Shown here one piece after another: positions 15,358 to 23,573 of a stretch of DNA of 28,955 nucleotides; position 1 is the stretch's first letter, and each line of letters begins with the position of its first letter. The DNA is taken from contig JAVBOO010000027.1 of NCBI GenBank assembly GCA_031550435.1, positions 1 to 28,955 on the forward strand, given 5' to 3'. Source of the DNA: JAVBOO01 sp031550435. GTDB lineage: Bacteria > Bacillota > Clostridia > Lachnospirales > WRAX01. The translations under genes and the position numbers were made by a program. The notes below the pieces were generated by a model that had not been told where the DNA came from, did not search any database, and saw nothing but the letters and a program-made list of their open reading frames with translations.

Positions 15358-16884
15358 GTGAGAATAAAGCTAAAAAAGACCATGCATGAAGCTCTGTCTT
15401 CGGTTTTGCCTATAACGGTGCTCGTTTTTATTTTGACCCTTTTTATCACACCTGTGCCGGTAGGGACTCTGATGCTCTTTTTAGTCGGCTCTGTTTTACT
15501 AATTATCGGTATGGGTCTGTTTACGATGGGTGCCGATATTGCAATGATTCCTCTTGGAGAAGACATCGGTGTCACCATGACAAAGACAAAAAAACTTGCG
15601 CTTGTTGGCGTCGTCAGCTTTTTAATGGGTGCTATTATTACGATAGCCGAGCCGGATCTGCAGGTTCTGGCGCAGCTTGTGCCGGGCGTGCCGAATTTAA
15701 CTTTGATACTTGCCGTCGCGGGCGGTGTCGGGACATTTTTGCTGTTTGCCATATTCCGAATAATATTTAGAATAGAACTGTCTTTAATGCTGGTGATCTG
15801 CTACGCAATCACGATTATATTATCGATTTTTGCTCCGACAAATTTTGTGGCGGTCGCGTTTGATTCGGGGGGAGTCACAACAGGCCCGATTACCGTACCA
15901 TTTATAATGGCCATGGGCCTTGGTCTGGCATCAATCCGCGGTGATAAAGAATCTCGGGATGACAGTTTCGGGCTTGTAGCGCTTTGCAGCATCGGTCCGA
16001 TTTTGGCCGTGCTCATTCTTGGGATTTGCTTTCAGCCGGAAAGCATGGATTATGTTCGGCCGTTGATGCCTGAAATCGCCATAACTTACGATGTTACAGC
16101 CGAGTTTGCCGCAAATATTCCACACCACTTTATTGAGGTTTGCCGGTCTTTATGGCCGATACTTTTAATGATGATAGTTTTTCAGTTGATTACAAGGCGT
16201 TATCACAAACGTCAGCTTCTTAGAATTTTGGTAGGATTGGTTTATACTTTCGCCGGTCTTGTTATGTTTATGACAGGTGTAAACGTCGGGTTTATCCCGA
16301 TGGGTTCGCTCTTGGGGTCGGATTTGGTTTCCGGCTCGGCAAAATGGCTTCTCATACCGCTGGGAGCCGTGATCGGTTACTTTATCGTTGCGGCGGAGCC
16401 GGCAGTGCATGTACTGAAAAAAGAGGTTGAAGAGGTTTCACTCGGTGCGATAACGGGAGCGGCGGTACAGAGGTATCTGTCGGTCGGTGTTGCTGTGTCT
16501 CTCGCTGTTTCAATGGTAAGGGTGCTTACGGGAATATCGATTTACTGGTTGCTGATTCCGGGTTATATCGCAGCGATAATACTAACTCGCTTTGTTCCGA
16601 AAATATTCGTCGGCATAGCGTTTGACTCCGGCGGGGTAGTCAGCGGCCCTATGACATCGACGTTTTTACTCCCGTTTGCAATCGGCGCATGCATAAATCC
16701 CGAACGGATCATGCTTGATGCGTTCGGCCTGGTCGCAATGGTCGCTTTGACTCCGTTAATTGCAATCCAGCTTATGGGTATATCATATAAGAAGAATCTG
16801 ACTCCGGCAGCCGAAACAACCACGCCTGATGATTTGAACGACGAAATTATTGAATATGAGGAGGTGGACGGTGATGAACAGTAA
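15358..16884 (+). CDS. DUF1538 multi-pass membrane protein, duplicated
   Basis: This 508-residue polytopic membrane protein belongs, as far as I recognise, to the uncharacterised DUF1538 family. It consists of two homologous halves: VAFDSGGVTTGPITVPF near residue 166 recurs as IAFDSGGVVSGPMTSTF near 420, and MGADIAMIPLGEDIG recurs as TGVNVGFIPMGSLLGSDL. Inverted or tandem duplications of this kind are common in transporters. GTG 15358 is chosen because GAGG lies at proper spacing; an in-frame TTG at 15304 has none. The last 11 bases overlap the start of the PII-like gene, which suggests a transporter and its regulator. The substrate is unknown. The C-terminal tail is acidic (DDLNDEIIEYEEVDGDEQ). 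Confidence 0.85.
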   Translation: MRIKLKKTMHEALSSVLPITVLVFILTLFITPVPVGTLMLFLVGSVLLIIGMGLFTMGADIAMIPLGEDIGVTMTKTKKLALVGVVSFLMGAIITIAEPDLQVLAQLVPGVPNLTLILAVAGGVGTFLLFAIFRIIFRIELSLMLVICYAITIILSIFAPTNFVAVAFDSGGVTTGPITVPFIMAMGLGLASIRGDKESRDDSFGLVALCSIGPILAVLILGICFQPESMDYVRPLMPEIAITYDVTAEFAANIPHHFIEVCRSLWPILLMMIVFQLITRRYHKRQLLRILVGLVYTFAGLVMFMTGVNVGFIPMGSLLGSDLVSGSAKWLLIPLGAVIGYFIVAAEPAVHVLKKEVEEVSLGAITGAAVQRYLSVGVAVSLAVSMVRVLTGISIYWLLIPGYIAAIILTRFVPKIFVGIAFDSGGVVSGPMTSTFLLPFAIGACINPERIMLDAFGLVAMVALTPLIAIQLMGISYKKNLTPAAETTTPDDLNDEIIEYEEVDGDEQ

Positions 16885-17602
16885 CGAAACGGTTCCACAT
16901 ATAGTGCCAAAGCTTCTGGTCATAATCGTTGACCGCGATAACAGCGAGAAACTGCTCAACATTTTACAAGGAAAACAAGTGCTGTTTCAGTACAAGTGCA
17001 ACGCAATGGGAACCGCAAATTCCGAAATTTTAAAAGCGTTCGGTCTTTCCGGGACTGAAAAAACTATTTGTGCCTGCTTGATTCCTTCGTTTAAATCCGG
17101 CCAGCTGCTTTCTATTATTGCCGAGAGCATGGAAATTGTGAAACCGGGCAATGGTATTGCGTTTGTAGTACCTATTTTGAGCGTTGGCGCGATAATTTCA
17201 AATACATTCGACAAGCTTTTTGCCGATTTTAGAGAAAGGTGGCAAGAACACATGGAGCAAGCAATAGAAAAGAGTAACCATGAAACTCATTTTGTGTTGG
17301 TTTTGGCAGTTGTAAACCAAGGCTACAGTGATGCGGTTATGGAAGCCGCGCGCTCATCGGGAGCAAGGGGCGGAACAATAATCAATGCCAGACGAACCGG
17401 CATAGATGACGCAGGAAAATTTTTCGGAATTTCTCTTCAATCTGAAAAAGAGATAATTTCGATTGTAATCCCCAAAGAGCATAAAAAAGAACTGATGCAG
17501 GCCATCAGCAAGAACTGCGGTATGGCGACGGAAGCAAAGTGTATCGTTATTTCACTGCCGGTTGAAGATTGTGTCGGCATTGCTTTTGAAGAAGCTCACT
17601 AA
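16874..17602 (+). CDS. Tandem PII-like (GlnB-fold) protein
   Basis: This 242-residue soluble protein appears to hold two ferredoxin-like PII domains in tandem. The second half is clearer: FVLVLAVVNQGYSDAVMEAA, then SGARGGTIINARRTG, the nucleotide-binding T-loop-adjacent region of the PII superfamily, and a final strand VIPKEHKKELMQAISKNCG. The first half (KLLVIIVDRDNSEKLLNIL, later PGNGIAFVVPILSVGAI) has the same pattern but a degraded binding region. It starts at ATG 16874 after GAGGAGGTGG, overlapping the DUF1538 gene. PII proteins gate transporters by direct binding, so it probably senses a nucleotide or metabolite and controls the DUF1538 protein; that is inference. A canonical GlnB T-loop tyrosine motif is not seen. 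Confidence 0.75.
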   Translation: MNSNETVPHIVPKLLVIIVDRDNSEKLLNILQGKQVLFQYKCNAMGTANSEILKAFGLSGTEKTICACLIPSFKSGQLLSIIAESMEIVKPGNGIAFVVPILSVGAIISNTFDKLFADFRERWQEHMEQAIEKSNHETHFVLVLAVVNQGYSDAVMEAARSSGARGGTIINARRTGIDDAGKFFGISLQSEKEIISIVIPKEHKKELMQAISKNCGMATEAKCIVISLPVEDCVGIAFEEAH

Positions 17603-17641
17603 GCGGTGTTTAAGCAAGAGAGCGAAAAGATGTTGAACTAA

Positions 17642-17672
17642 CCCTGCCGGCAACGTACCGGCAGGGCATTTT
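17642..17672 (+). terminator. Terminator of the DUF1538/PII-like operon
   Basis: CCCTGCCGG (17642-17650) and CCGGCAGGG (17658-17666) form a perfect 9-bp GC-rich stem with a 7-base loop, followed by CATTTTG. It begins 40 bp after the PII-like stop codon. Confidence 0.75.
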
Positions 17673-18104
17673 GTGTTCCCGGTATAAAAAGCTGAATTTT
17701 TCGAACAAAAACACACAAATTTAATAAACTGTTTAGGTACTTCTTGTTGTCATCTGTACGCCTCAATAGTTTGTTGCCATATGATTTCTTGCATGATATA
17801 CTGTAGACAACGTGAATATTTATAAAATGTGAAAGAGTATTTATTTTAACGTTCGGCAACGCTGCAGCTGCAGTAAATGGCGCTTGGAAGCGGCAACACG
17901 CTCGACCGGACAAGCGGGTTTCGTGCGCAATTTTTACGCGATACCATAAAACAACGTTTAATCGGTTTCGCAGACTATTAGTCCGCTATGAGAGGCACAA
18001 AAAGTCGTATCTCGGGTTACTTATGTTTGCTTGCTACTTTATTGCTTTTCGTAGGCGTAAATGTAATGTTATTGGGATAGGGTCATATAAGGAAAGAGGG
18101 AAAT
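17673..18104. other. Gene-free spacer with an R3 repeat copy
   Basis: No supportable gene is seen; a 91-codon minus-strand frame here overlaps the terminator and has no ribosome binding site. The notable content is 17911-17937, which repeats exactly the R3 block AAGCGGGTTTCGTGCGCAAT found inverted in the hypA-hypB spacer. The end of the spacer supplies the AAAGAGGGAAAT ribosome binding site of the next gene. Confidence 0.5.
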
Positions 18105-18536
18105 ATGAATAAAAGACCGTGGCATCTATGGATAGTAGCGTTGTTTATGATATTTATTTATTCGATGGGCATTTACGATATTTTTATGATGTTATCGCAT
18201 AACGCAGGTTATTACGCCTCCCATGGTTATGGAGATGACGTGCTGATATATTTTACGGACTATCCGATTTTTCCGCTTGCGGTTTGGATAATTAATCTTG
18301 CCTGCGGGTTAATAGCCCCCGTGCTTCTGCTACTGCTAAACAGGCTAGCTGCGTATTTTTCTTTAGTCTCCGTCCTTGCGGATATACTGCTGCTTATTTA
18401 TACATTTTCCTTTGAAAACAGGTGGAATATTTTGGGAGCTAATATAGCGATGTTTGACTTTTTTATTCTGCTTATAACGGTGGGGTTGTATATTTACTGT
18501 TTATATTTTAACAGGGCGGTCAAAAAAGCGGAGTAG
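18105..18536 (+). CDS. Small four-helix membrane protein, unknown
   Basis: I do not recognise this 143-residue protein. It has four predicted membrane helices at roughly 8-30, 54-79, 82-103 and 112-136, short loops, and a basic C-terminus (NRAVKKAE). A loop between helices 1 and 2 contains YYASHGYGDD. A good ribosome binding site (AAAGAGGG) precedes the ATG. No signal peptidase site or enzymatic motif is seen. It is the only gene between two repeat-bearing spacers, and it points the same way as rtcB about 230 bp downstream, though an R2 copy lies between. Confidence 0.65.
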   Translation: MNKRPWHLWIVALFMIFIYSMGIYDIFMMLSHNAGYYASHGYGDDVLIYFTDYPIFPLAVWIINLACGLIAPVLLLLLNRLAAYFSLVSVLADILLLIYTFSFENRWNILGANIAMFDFFILLITVGLYIYCLYFNRAVKKAE

Positions 18537-18611
18537 TGCAGGGTGACACCGGCGCTGAGCAATAGAGTTGACGCGGCGGTTATTAATTACGTCGCGGTGT
18601 ATCCGAGCTTA

Positions 18612-18663
18612 GCGAGGGAACAACAAAGCATATCGTTTTTCTATGTTTTGTTGCCGAAATAAT
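18612..18663 (+). repeat. R2 dispersed repeat copy
   Basis: GCGAGGGAACAACAAAGCAT followed by a hairpin centre and CTATGTTTTGTTGCCGAAAT matches the R2 module at 25801-25852 along its whole length. The arms AACAAAGCATA and TATGTTTTGTT form a stem-loop. It lies in the 227-bp spacer upstream of rtcB, which holds no other feature I can name. Confidence 0.7.
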
Positions 18664-18763
18664 ACCGTTTAACAGATTATTGTCTATCGGCTGATTAGCG
18701 ATAATGATCCTCACTGCGTTCTTCGCAAAATTGCAGATATTATTGGAATAAAGGTGATAACAC

Positions 18764-19966
18764 ATGATTAAAATTGAAGGGAAATGCAACAGCGCGCTTT
18801 GCTTTGCGGCAACACTTGATGAAAGTACTGCAAGCCAAATTAAAGCTGTATGTGACCAATCGGAGTTTGCGGACAGCAAAATCCGCATTATGCCGGACGT
18901 ACATTCCGGAAAAGGCTGTACTATCGGCACAACGATGACGATCTCTGATAAGGTTGTTCCCGGCATGGTTGGCGTGGACATCGGCTGCGGTATGGAAACA
19001 GTAAAGCTCAACGAGACAGAAATTGATTTTTCGCGGCTGGATGCTGTCATCCGTGAATTTATCCCATGTGGTTTTGAAGTACGCCAAAAGACTCATCCGC
19101 TGAGCAGAGAAATTGACCTCAAAGAGCTTCGCTGTATAGATGAAGTGAATCTTGATCGCGCTGTTCATTCCATCGGAACACTTGGCGGCGGCAACCATTT
19201 CATTGAAGTGGATAAGAGTGAATCCGGTGAATTATATCTAGTGGTACACTCCGGTAGCCGCCATTTGGGTTGCGAGGTTGCGGAATATTACCAAGACGAG
19301 GGTTTTCGAACCTTGTGCGGCAACGCAAAACACATGATCGACTCTGCCATTGAGCGGCTAAAAGCCGAAGGCCGCTTTCAAGAGATCCATAATACGATAA
19401 AAGCTCTTAAGGCACAAAATCACATTGATTTACCAAAGGATTTAGCATATGTTAAAGGCGGATTATTTGAAGATTACATTCATGATATGAAAATCATTCA
19501 GCAATTTGCGGTATTAAACCGTAAGGCAATGGTTGAGGTAATTCTTCATGAAATGGGGCTGACAGATGCAGAGCATTTTACGACTATCCATAACTATATT
19601 GATACAGATGAGATGATTTTGCGTAAGGGTGCTGTTTCCGCCAAAGCCTCAGAAAAACTGCTCATTCCAATCAATATGCGCGACGGCAGCCTGATTTGTG
19701 TCGGTAAAGGCAACCCCGACTGGAACTTTTCCGCGCCGCATGGAGCAGGGCGTTTGATGAGCCGTGCCGCGGCGTTTCGACAGCTGAGCATGGATCAGTA
19801 CCAATCTGAAATGAGCGGAGTATTCTCAACTTGTGTTATTGAAAAAACACTTGATGAATCGCCGATGGCTTATAAGAGCATCGACGAAATTATGACTCAA
19901 ATTACGCCAACCGCCGATATTATCGAACAGATCCGACCGGTATATAACTTCAAAGCATCAGAATAG
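18764..19966 (+). CDS. rtcB: RtcB-family RNA ligase
   Basis: RtcB joins RNA 2',3'-cyclic phosphate or 3'-phosphate ends to 5'-hydroxyl ends using GTP and Mn2+. The 400-residue protein is full length for the bacterial type. Metal-binding and catalytic motifs are all present: MPDVHSGKG (H47), GVDIGCGME (D72, C75), GGGNHFIE, VHSGSRHLG, and APHGAGR, in which H326 is the expected guanylylated histidine. The ribosome binding site is AAAGGTGATAAC. No rtcA, rtcR or archease gene lies nearby, so this is a stand-alone copy of the kind common in Clostridia, probably for RNA repair or tRNA healing. An R2 repeat sits 100 bp upstream. Confidence 0.93.
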   Translation: MIKIEGKCNSALCFAATLDESTASQIKAVCDQSEFADSKIRIMPDVHSGKGCTIGTTMTISDKVVPGMVGVDIGCGMETVKLNETEIDFSRLDAVIREFIPCGFEVRQKTHPLSREIDLKELRCIDEVNLDRAVHSIGTLGGGNHFIEVDKSESGELYLVVHSGSRHLGCEVAEYYQDEGFRTLCGNAKHMIDSAIERLKAEGRFQEIHNTIKALKAQNHIDLPKDLAYVKGGLFEDYIHDMKIIQQFAVLNRKAMVEVILHEMGLTDAEHFTTIHNYIDTDEMILRKGAVSAKASEKLLIPINMRDGSLICVGKGNPDWNFSAPHGAGRLMSRAAAFRQLSMDQYQSEMSGVFSTCVIEKTLDESPMAYKSIDEIMTQITPTADIIEQIRPVYNFKASE

Positions 19967-20015
19967 GTTTCAAAACAATACTTGAAATTTCTGGTATCCA
20001 TGTAACAAGGCAAAA

Positions 20016-20054
20016 AAGCCCGGACTAAAAACAGTTGTTTTTTAGTCCGGGCTT
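20016..20054. terminator. Bidirectional terminator between rtcB and the helicase gene
   Basis: AAGCCCGGACTAAAAA (20016-20031) and TTTTTAGTCCGGGCTT (20039-20054) form a perfect 16-bp stem with a 7-base loop. The A/T runs inside the stem serve both strands, which fits the convergent genes on either side. Confidence 0.85.
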
Positions 20055-20130
20055 GACATAACTATGCCTCAATCCTTCCGTTGGCTCCGGATCACTTCAT
20101 TGCCGCGGTAGAATTTTTACATATTGCCGT

Positions 20131-20163
20131 GCGAGTTAAATACCTCATAGAATACTTACGCGG
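20131..20163 (+). repeat. Partial R1 repeat copy
   Basis: GCGAGTTAAATACCTCATAG followed by AATACTTACGCGG matches the first 33 or so bases of the R1 module (compare 25597-25628 and, inverted, 24088-24120) with a few substitutions. The rest of the module is absent. It lies directly downstream of the helicase stop codon. Confidence 0.5.
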
Positions 20164-20185
20164 AATTTTGGCTTAAACGCTATAA

Positions 20186-21820
20186 CTATCTCCTGTTCGC
20201 TATTTCCAGATTAAGCTTACGCTTATTGTGAACCTTTCCCGACAAAGCACTTATTATTTCATCGGCATAGGCATCCGGCACGTCAAAGAACGAAAATTTT
20301 TCCCTGATGTCTATCGCGCCTATTTCGTGGCCTGATATCGATGAAGATGAGGCAACCATTTTAACGATGATGTTCGGTTTAATACCGTCAAGAGTACCGG
20401 CATTAATGAAAAGTCTTGTCATCCCCGCTTCATGCGAACTTCCGAAGCGGTCTTTCTTCCTTTTTTTGCTCGGCTTAAACTCCTCTGCGGGTTCATCATC
20501 AGGCTCTTCTTCATTGTCCTCGGAAGTTCCCAGCTGTATGCTCAAAAGCGCCGCGGCAATATCAAGAGATGAATAGTCGTTGGCTTCGTTTGCAACTATC
20601 TTTTCGACATAATCAATATACCGCGAAAGCTTACCGTTTTGAATAATGCTTTCGACCATGGTCATTATGCCTTCAAGTCTTACTTCTTCGACATTTCTTA
20701 TCGTCGGAGCCTTAACCATTGTTATGGCCGCGTGAGTATAACGCATTATGTCTTTAAGCTTGTATATTTCCTTGCCGGCAACAAAGGTATATGCTATACC
20801 GGTTCTGTTCGCCCTGCCCGTTCTTCCGATACGGTGAACATAATACTCTTCATCGCTCGGTATATCAAAGTTGAACACTACTTCGATATCATCAACGTCA
20901 ATTCCTCTGGCTGCAACATCCGTTGCCACGAGGATTTCGACCAGACCTTTTCTGTAGCGACTCATTACTCTGTCGCGCTGCATCTGACGCATATCGCCGT
21001 GCAAAGCCTCGGCACCGTAGCCCCGTGTGTTTAAATCGCTCGTAAGCTCGTCAACCATTTTCTTCGTATTGCAGAAAACAAGGCAAAGCTTGTAGTTGTT
21101 AGCGTCAATTATCCTCGTGAGAACATCAATTTTGTTCTTGTTTTTGACTTCGACATAGTATTGAACAATAGTCGGAACAGTGAGTTCTTTATGAGTAACC
21201 CTGACAAACTCGGCATCTTTTTGATAGAGCTTTGTTATGTTCATGATTTCCTTGGATAGGGTTGCGGAATAAAGTATGGTCTGGCGTTCTTTCGGAACGC
21301 TTAACAATATTTCGTCTATATCCTCGCGGAAGCCCATGTTCAGCATCTCATCGCACTCATCGAGCACTATGGCTCTCAGTTTGTCAATCTTCGCAGTCTT
21401 TCTGCGCATGTGGTCCATCATTCTGCCCGGAGTTGCGACAACAATCTGCGGCTTCTTTTTCAAAAGCATAATCTGTCTTTCGATTTGCTGGCCACCGTAT
21501 ATTGGCACTATTCTGATGTTTTTCTTAAACTTTGCTACTTCACCGAGTTCATCGGCAACCTGAATAACCAGTTCCCTTGTCGGGCAGATTATCAGCACTT
21601 GGATATTGTCATCGCTCTTGTCGACCCTCTCTATTAGCGGAATGCCGAAAGCGCAGGTTTTACCGGTTCCCGTCGGAGCCTGGGCGGTTAGGTCCTTTCC
21701 TTCAAGAATAATCGGGATAGTTTTGCTTTGTATCGGCGTTGCCTCTTCAAAGCCCATCTGTTCTACTGCCTTAAGGATTTCTTTAGACAGGTTCATTTCT
21801 TTAAAAATCAAATTTTCCAT
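20186..21820 (-). CDS. DEAD-family RNA helicase with a DECD box
   Basis: This 544-residue ATP-dependent RNA helicase has a complete core: Q motif around F6-Q31, Walker A APTGTGKT (48-55), PTRELVIQ, ATPGR, motif II, SATL, and HRIGRTGR in the second RecA domain. Motif II reads DECD (154-157) rather than DEAD. After the core comes an acidic stretch (about 445-460), a basic KPSKKRKKDR segment, and a C-terminal DbpA-type RNA-binding domain (about 470-544) that likely targets structured rRNA. It resembles CshA/DeaD proteins in ribosome assembly and RNA decay. It is monocistronic, with its own promoter and a shared terminator. Confidence 0.92.
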   Translation of the reverse strand: MENLIFKEMNLSKEILKAVEQMGFEEATPIQSKTIPIILEGKDLTAQAPTGTGKTCAFGIPLIERVDKSDDNIQVLIICPTRELVIQVADELGEVAKFKKNIRIVPIYGGQQIERQIMLLKKKPQIVVATPGRMMDHMRRKTAKIDKLRAIVLDECDEMLNMGFREDIDEILLSVPKERQTILYSATLSKEIMNITKLYQKDAEFVRVTHKELTVPTIVQYYVEVKNKNKIDVLTRIIDANNYKLCLVFCNTKKMVDELTSDLNTRGYGAEALHGDMRQMQRDRVMSRYRKGLVEILVATDVAARGIDVDDIEVVFNFDIPSDEEYYVHRIGRTGRANRTGIAYTFVAGKEIYKLKDIMRYTHAAITMVKAPTIRNVEEVRLEGIMTMVESIIQNGKLSRYIDYVEKIVANEANDYSSLDIAAALLSIQLGTSEDNEEEPDDEPAEEFKPSKKRKKDRFGSSHEAGMTRLFINAGTLDGIKPNIIVKMVASSSSISGHEIGAIDIREKFSFFDVPDAYADEIISALSGKVHNKRKLNLEIANRR

Positions 21821-21903
21821 TCATACCTCTTCGTATCTATAAATTTTACCGGATGCAGGCTGTTTAGTCCGAAATCCGCTTTCACTATATTAAAGTGTGT
21901 GTA

Positions 21904-21932
21904 ATTATATCAGATAATATTACACTTGACAA
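21904..21932 (-). promoter_or_regulatory. Promoter of the RNA helicase gene
   Basis: On the minus strand TTGTCA (21932-21927) is 17 bp from a perfect TATAAT (21909-21904). Transcription would begin near 21897, giving a leader of about 75 nt. Its -35 box lies between the two boxes of the oppositely directed tRNA promoter. Confidence 0.75.
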
Positions 21933-21947
21933 CAAGGCCGGTATAAT
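21920..21947 (+). promoter_or_regulatory. Promoter of tRNA-Leu
   Basis: TATAAT (21942-21947) lies 20 bases before the mature tRNA 5' end, with TTACAC (21920-21925) 16 bp upstream as the -35 box. A TTGACA at 21926-21931 is too close to the -10 box to serve in this direction. Confidence 0.6.
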
Positions 21948-21966
21948 ATAAAATGTTCCATGTTGC

Positions 21967-22050
21967 GCGGATATGGCGGAATTGGCAGACGCGCTAGATT
22001 CAGGTTCTAGTGTTCGCAAGGACGTGCAGGTTCAACTCCTGTTATCCGCA
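21967..22050 (+). tRNA. tRNA-Leu (anticodon CAG)
   Basis: The acceptor arms GCGGATA (21967-21973) and TATCCGC (22043-22049) pair perfectly. The anticodon stem CTAGA/TCTAG encloses TT-CAG-GT, giving anticodon CAG. A long variable arm (GTTC-GCAA-GGAC) marks a class II tRNA, and the T loop is TTCAACT. CCA is not encoded after the discriminator A. It decodes CUG leucine codons. Confidence 0.96.
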
Positions 22051-22080
22051 CTAAAACGAATTAACAAATTTATACACATC

Positions 22081-22124
22081 AAAAAACCGCACGATAATGC
22101 TTTAGCAGCTAAGTGCGGTTTTTT
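22081..22124 (+). terminator. Terminator of tRNA-Leu
   Basis: AAAAAACCGCAC (22081-22092) and GTGCGGTTTTTT (22113-22124) form a perfect 12-bp stem ending in a T run, 30 bases after the tRNA. Confidence 0.88.
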
Positions 22125-22165
22125 GTACCTTAAAGTTTCAGCTCTATAAGTACCGCAAAAACAGA

Positions 22166-22208
22166 GCCGCCGCCCTTCGTGATTAAAACGTGAAGGACGG
22201 CGGCTTTT
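22166..22208 (+). terminator. Second strong hairpin with a T run
   Basis: GCCGCCG-C-CCTTC (22166-22178) pairs with GAAGG-A-CGGCGGC (22192-22204), followed by TTTT. It may be a back-up terminator for the tRNA transcript or the remnant of a lost gene's terminator, since no gene ends immediately before it. Confidence 0.6.
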
Positions 22209-22576
22209 GCAAATAATGCCCGCTATTACTTCAGTGAGTAATAAGCCGAGCAAATACGCCGGCTGCCGAGGCTTGGTTCACTTTTTCTCTGTATTTCCCC
22301 TCGCTAAACAACAGCCGGCATGCCTCTGCGCTCCCTCGCATAGGCCTAATCTATCTAAACGCCGTCTATTCGGCGGCTTGGTCATATACGGATTGCAACG
22401 GTATTGCTTCTGCGGTAATACGGCACCTTTTTTCTGCGCCGAGAAAAATTCAAGTTTTTCGCCATTGTACGTTTCCCGAATAGATCGCGGACGATTCAGT
22501 CACCTCTGTAACCGAACACGGAGGGTTAAGACAGTGATGCATCCTAAATGGCTGCCGTATTATAACCGTTGCAATA
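22209..22576. other. Gene-poor spacer downstream of the tRNA
   Basis: I find no well-supported gene. A small palindrome ATTACT-TCAGTG-AGTAAT (about 22225-22242) and a 36-codon minus-strand frame (22231-22341) are present, the latter without a ribosome binding site. The base composition is GC-richer than in the other spacers, and a longer plus-strand frame here shows no protein-like composition. It could be decayed coding DNA. Confidence 0.4.
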
Positions 22577-23452
22577 TCACGGCGTTATTATTTCACATTT
22601 TCCACCAATAACTTTTACGGTGCCGACCTCGTTTGCAAAGGCCAAAAACTTATCCTTATCGAAATCACTGCCATTAAGGCACTCGGGAGCGGTAAAATCC
22701 GCCGCGACATTGATAAACTCGCCGTGAAGCATCTCAAAGTCCTTTTTTTCGGCGTTATACTTAAAGAGACTCGCTACTGTCACAGTTGATTCACCCTTTC
22801 CGTCAGGCCCTGCGGAGTAGTATTCACTCAGTATCGTTCCATCAGATAGCGCAACCACTCTGTTAACAGTCTTGCTTATTATACTGCTGCCGCGCAAACG
22901 CGTCTGTTCCGTAAACAGTGTGTCTGTCCTTGTATTGAGCGAGATAAATATTTTTTCAATGTCGCCTTTTTTATAATTTGGACCCATATCGCTCTCTGTT
23001 TCTTTTTGAAGCTCCCAGGTTGTCTCATCACTGTTCGTTTTCTTGGTTACGGCATCCCCGAAGATTGTTGTCCCGCTGCCCCCATACTCGTCACATGTCG
23101 GTATAAACGCCAGATGATCACGATCCAGCAGTGCAAAGGCCAAGTCCATCTTTGACATAAGGGCTTCCGTGTTGTTGAAAATCTCTTCAAATTCTTTTCC
23201 TTTGCCATATACATAGTCGCAGTAACTTTGAAGAAGTTCATCAGGTTTGTATCCTATCTTGCCTGATTTTACGGCATCTGAGCCGGTTTCGCTCTGCGGC
23301 GCCGTCTCGCTCGGCGTTGAGCTGTCAAAACCGGATGGAGACGTTGTTTTTCCGCCGGACTCATTACCGTTCACCGGTTTTTCGCCGCCGCAGCCGGTCA
23401 GGAGTGAGCCGGCCAAAAGTAACGTTATTGTAAGACCAGTCATTTTTTTCAT
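22577..23452 (-). CDS. Lipoprotein of unknown function
   Basis: This 291-residue protein has a lipoprotein signal peptide with lipobox LLTGC (C21), then a Ser/Thr/Gly/Pro-rich linker to about residue 65, as used to span the cell wall. The remaining 225 or so residues form a soluble domain I cannot assign. It begins GYKPDELLQSYCDYVYGKG and contains several Asp/Lys-rich strands, such as TVASLFKYNAEKKDFEMLHG. A GGAGGA ribosome binding site precedes the ATG. Two cysteines besides the lipid cysteine flank the domain. A partial R1 repeat lies just upstream. It is probably anchored on the outer face of the membrane, but a role cannot be proposed. Confidence 0.8.
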   Translation of the reverse strand: MKKMTGLTITLLLAGSLLTGCGGEKPVNGNESGGKTTSPSGFDSSTPSETAPQSETGSDAVKSGKIGYKPDELLQSYCDYVYGKGKEFEEIFNNTEALMSKMDLAFALLDRDHLAFIPTCDEYGGSGTTIFGDAVTKKTNSDETTWELQKETESDMGPNYKKGDIEKIFISLNTRTDTLFTEQTRLRGSSIISKTVNRVVALSDGTILSEYYSAGPDGKGESTVTVASLFKYNAEKKDFEMLHGEFINVAADFTAPECLNGSDFDKDKFLAFANEVGTVKVIGGKCEIITP

Positions 23453-23485
23453 AAAATAGTTCCTCCGATTTAATGATTTGTATTA

Positions 23486-23573
23486 AATTACCACAGAAGT
23501 TAAATGCCGCATAAAATACCTAAGAGGCTGCTTGGGCCGAGCAGACGCGCTTAGATACGCCGCAGCGCTACGG
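23486..23573 (+). repeat. R1 dispersed repeat copy
   Basis: This copy shares with 25588-25695 the blocks TAAATGCCGCATAAAATAC, CTTGGGCCGAGCAGACGCGC and TTAGATACGCCGCAGCGCTA. Its 3' hairpin arm is missing: the similarity stops right at the stop codon of the zinc-binding gene at 23574. Confidence 0.8.

Noticed and set aside
17638..17913. 91-codon minus-strand frame after the PII-like gene
   Set aside because: It overlaps the terminator hairpin, lacks a ribosome binding site and has no recognisable composition or motif.
21926..21947. TTGACA and TATAAT on the plus strand before the tRNA
   Set aside because: The spacing is only 10 bp, too short for sigma-A. The upstream TTACAC at 16 bp is preferred.
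22231..22341. 36-codon minus-strand frame starting ATG
   Set aside because: No ribosome binding site and no recognisable domain. The short length makes chance likely.
22207..22611. 134-codon plus-strand frame rich in Cys, Arg and His
   Set aside because: No ATG with a ribosome binding site; it overlaps the 3' end of the lipoprotein gene, and the composition is that of a shadow frame.
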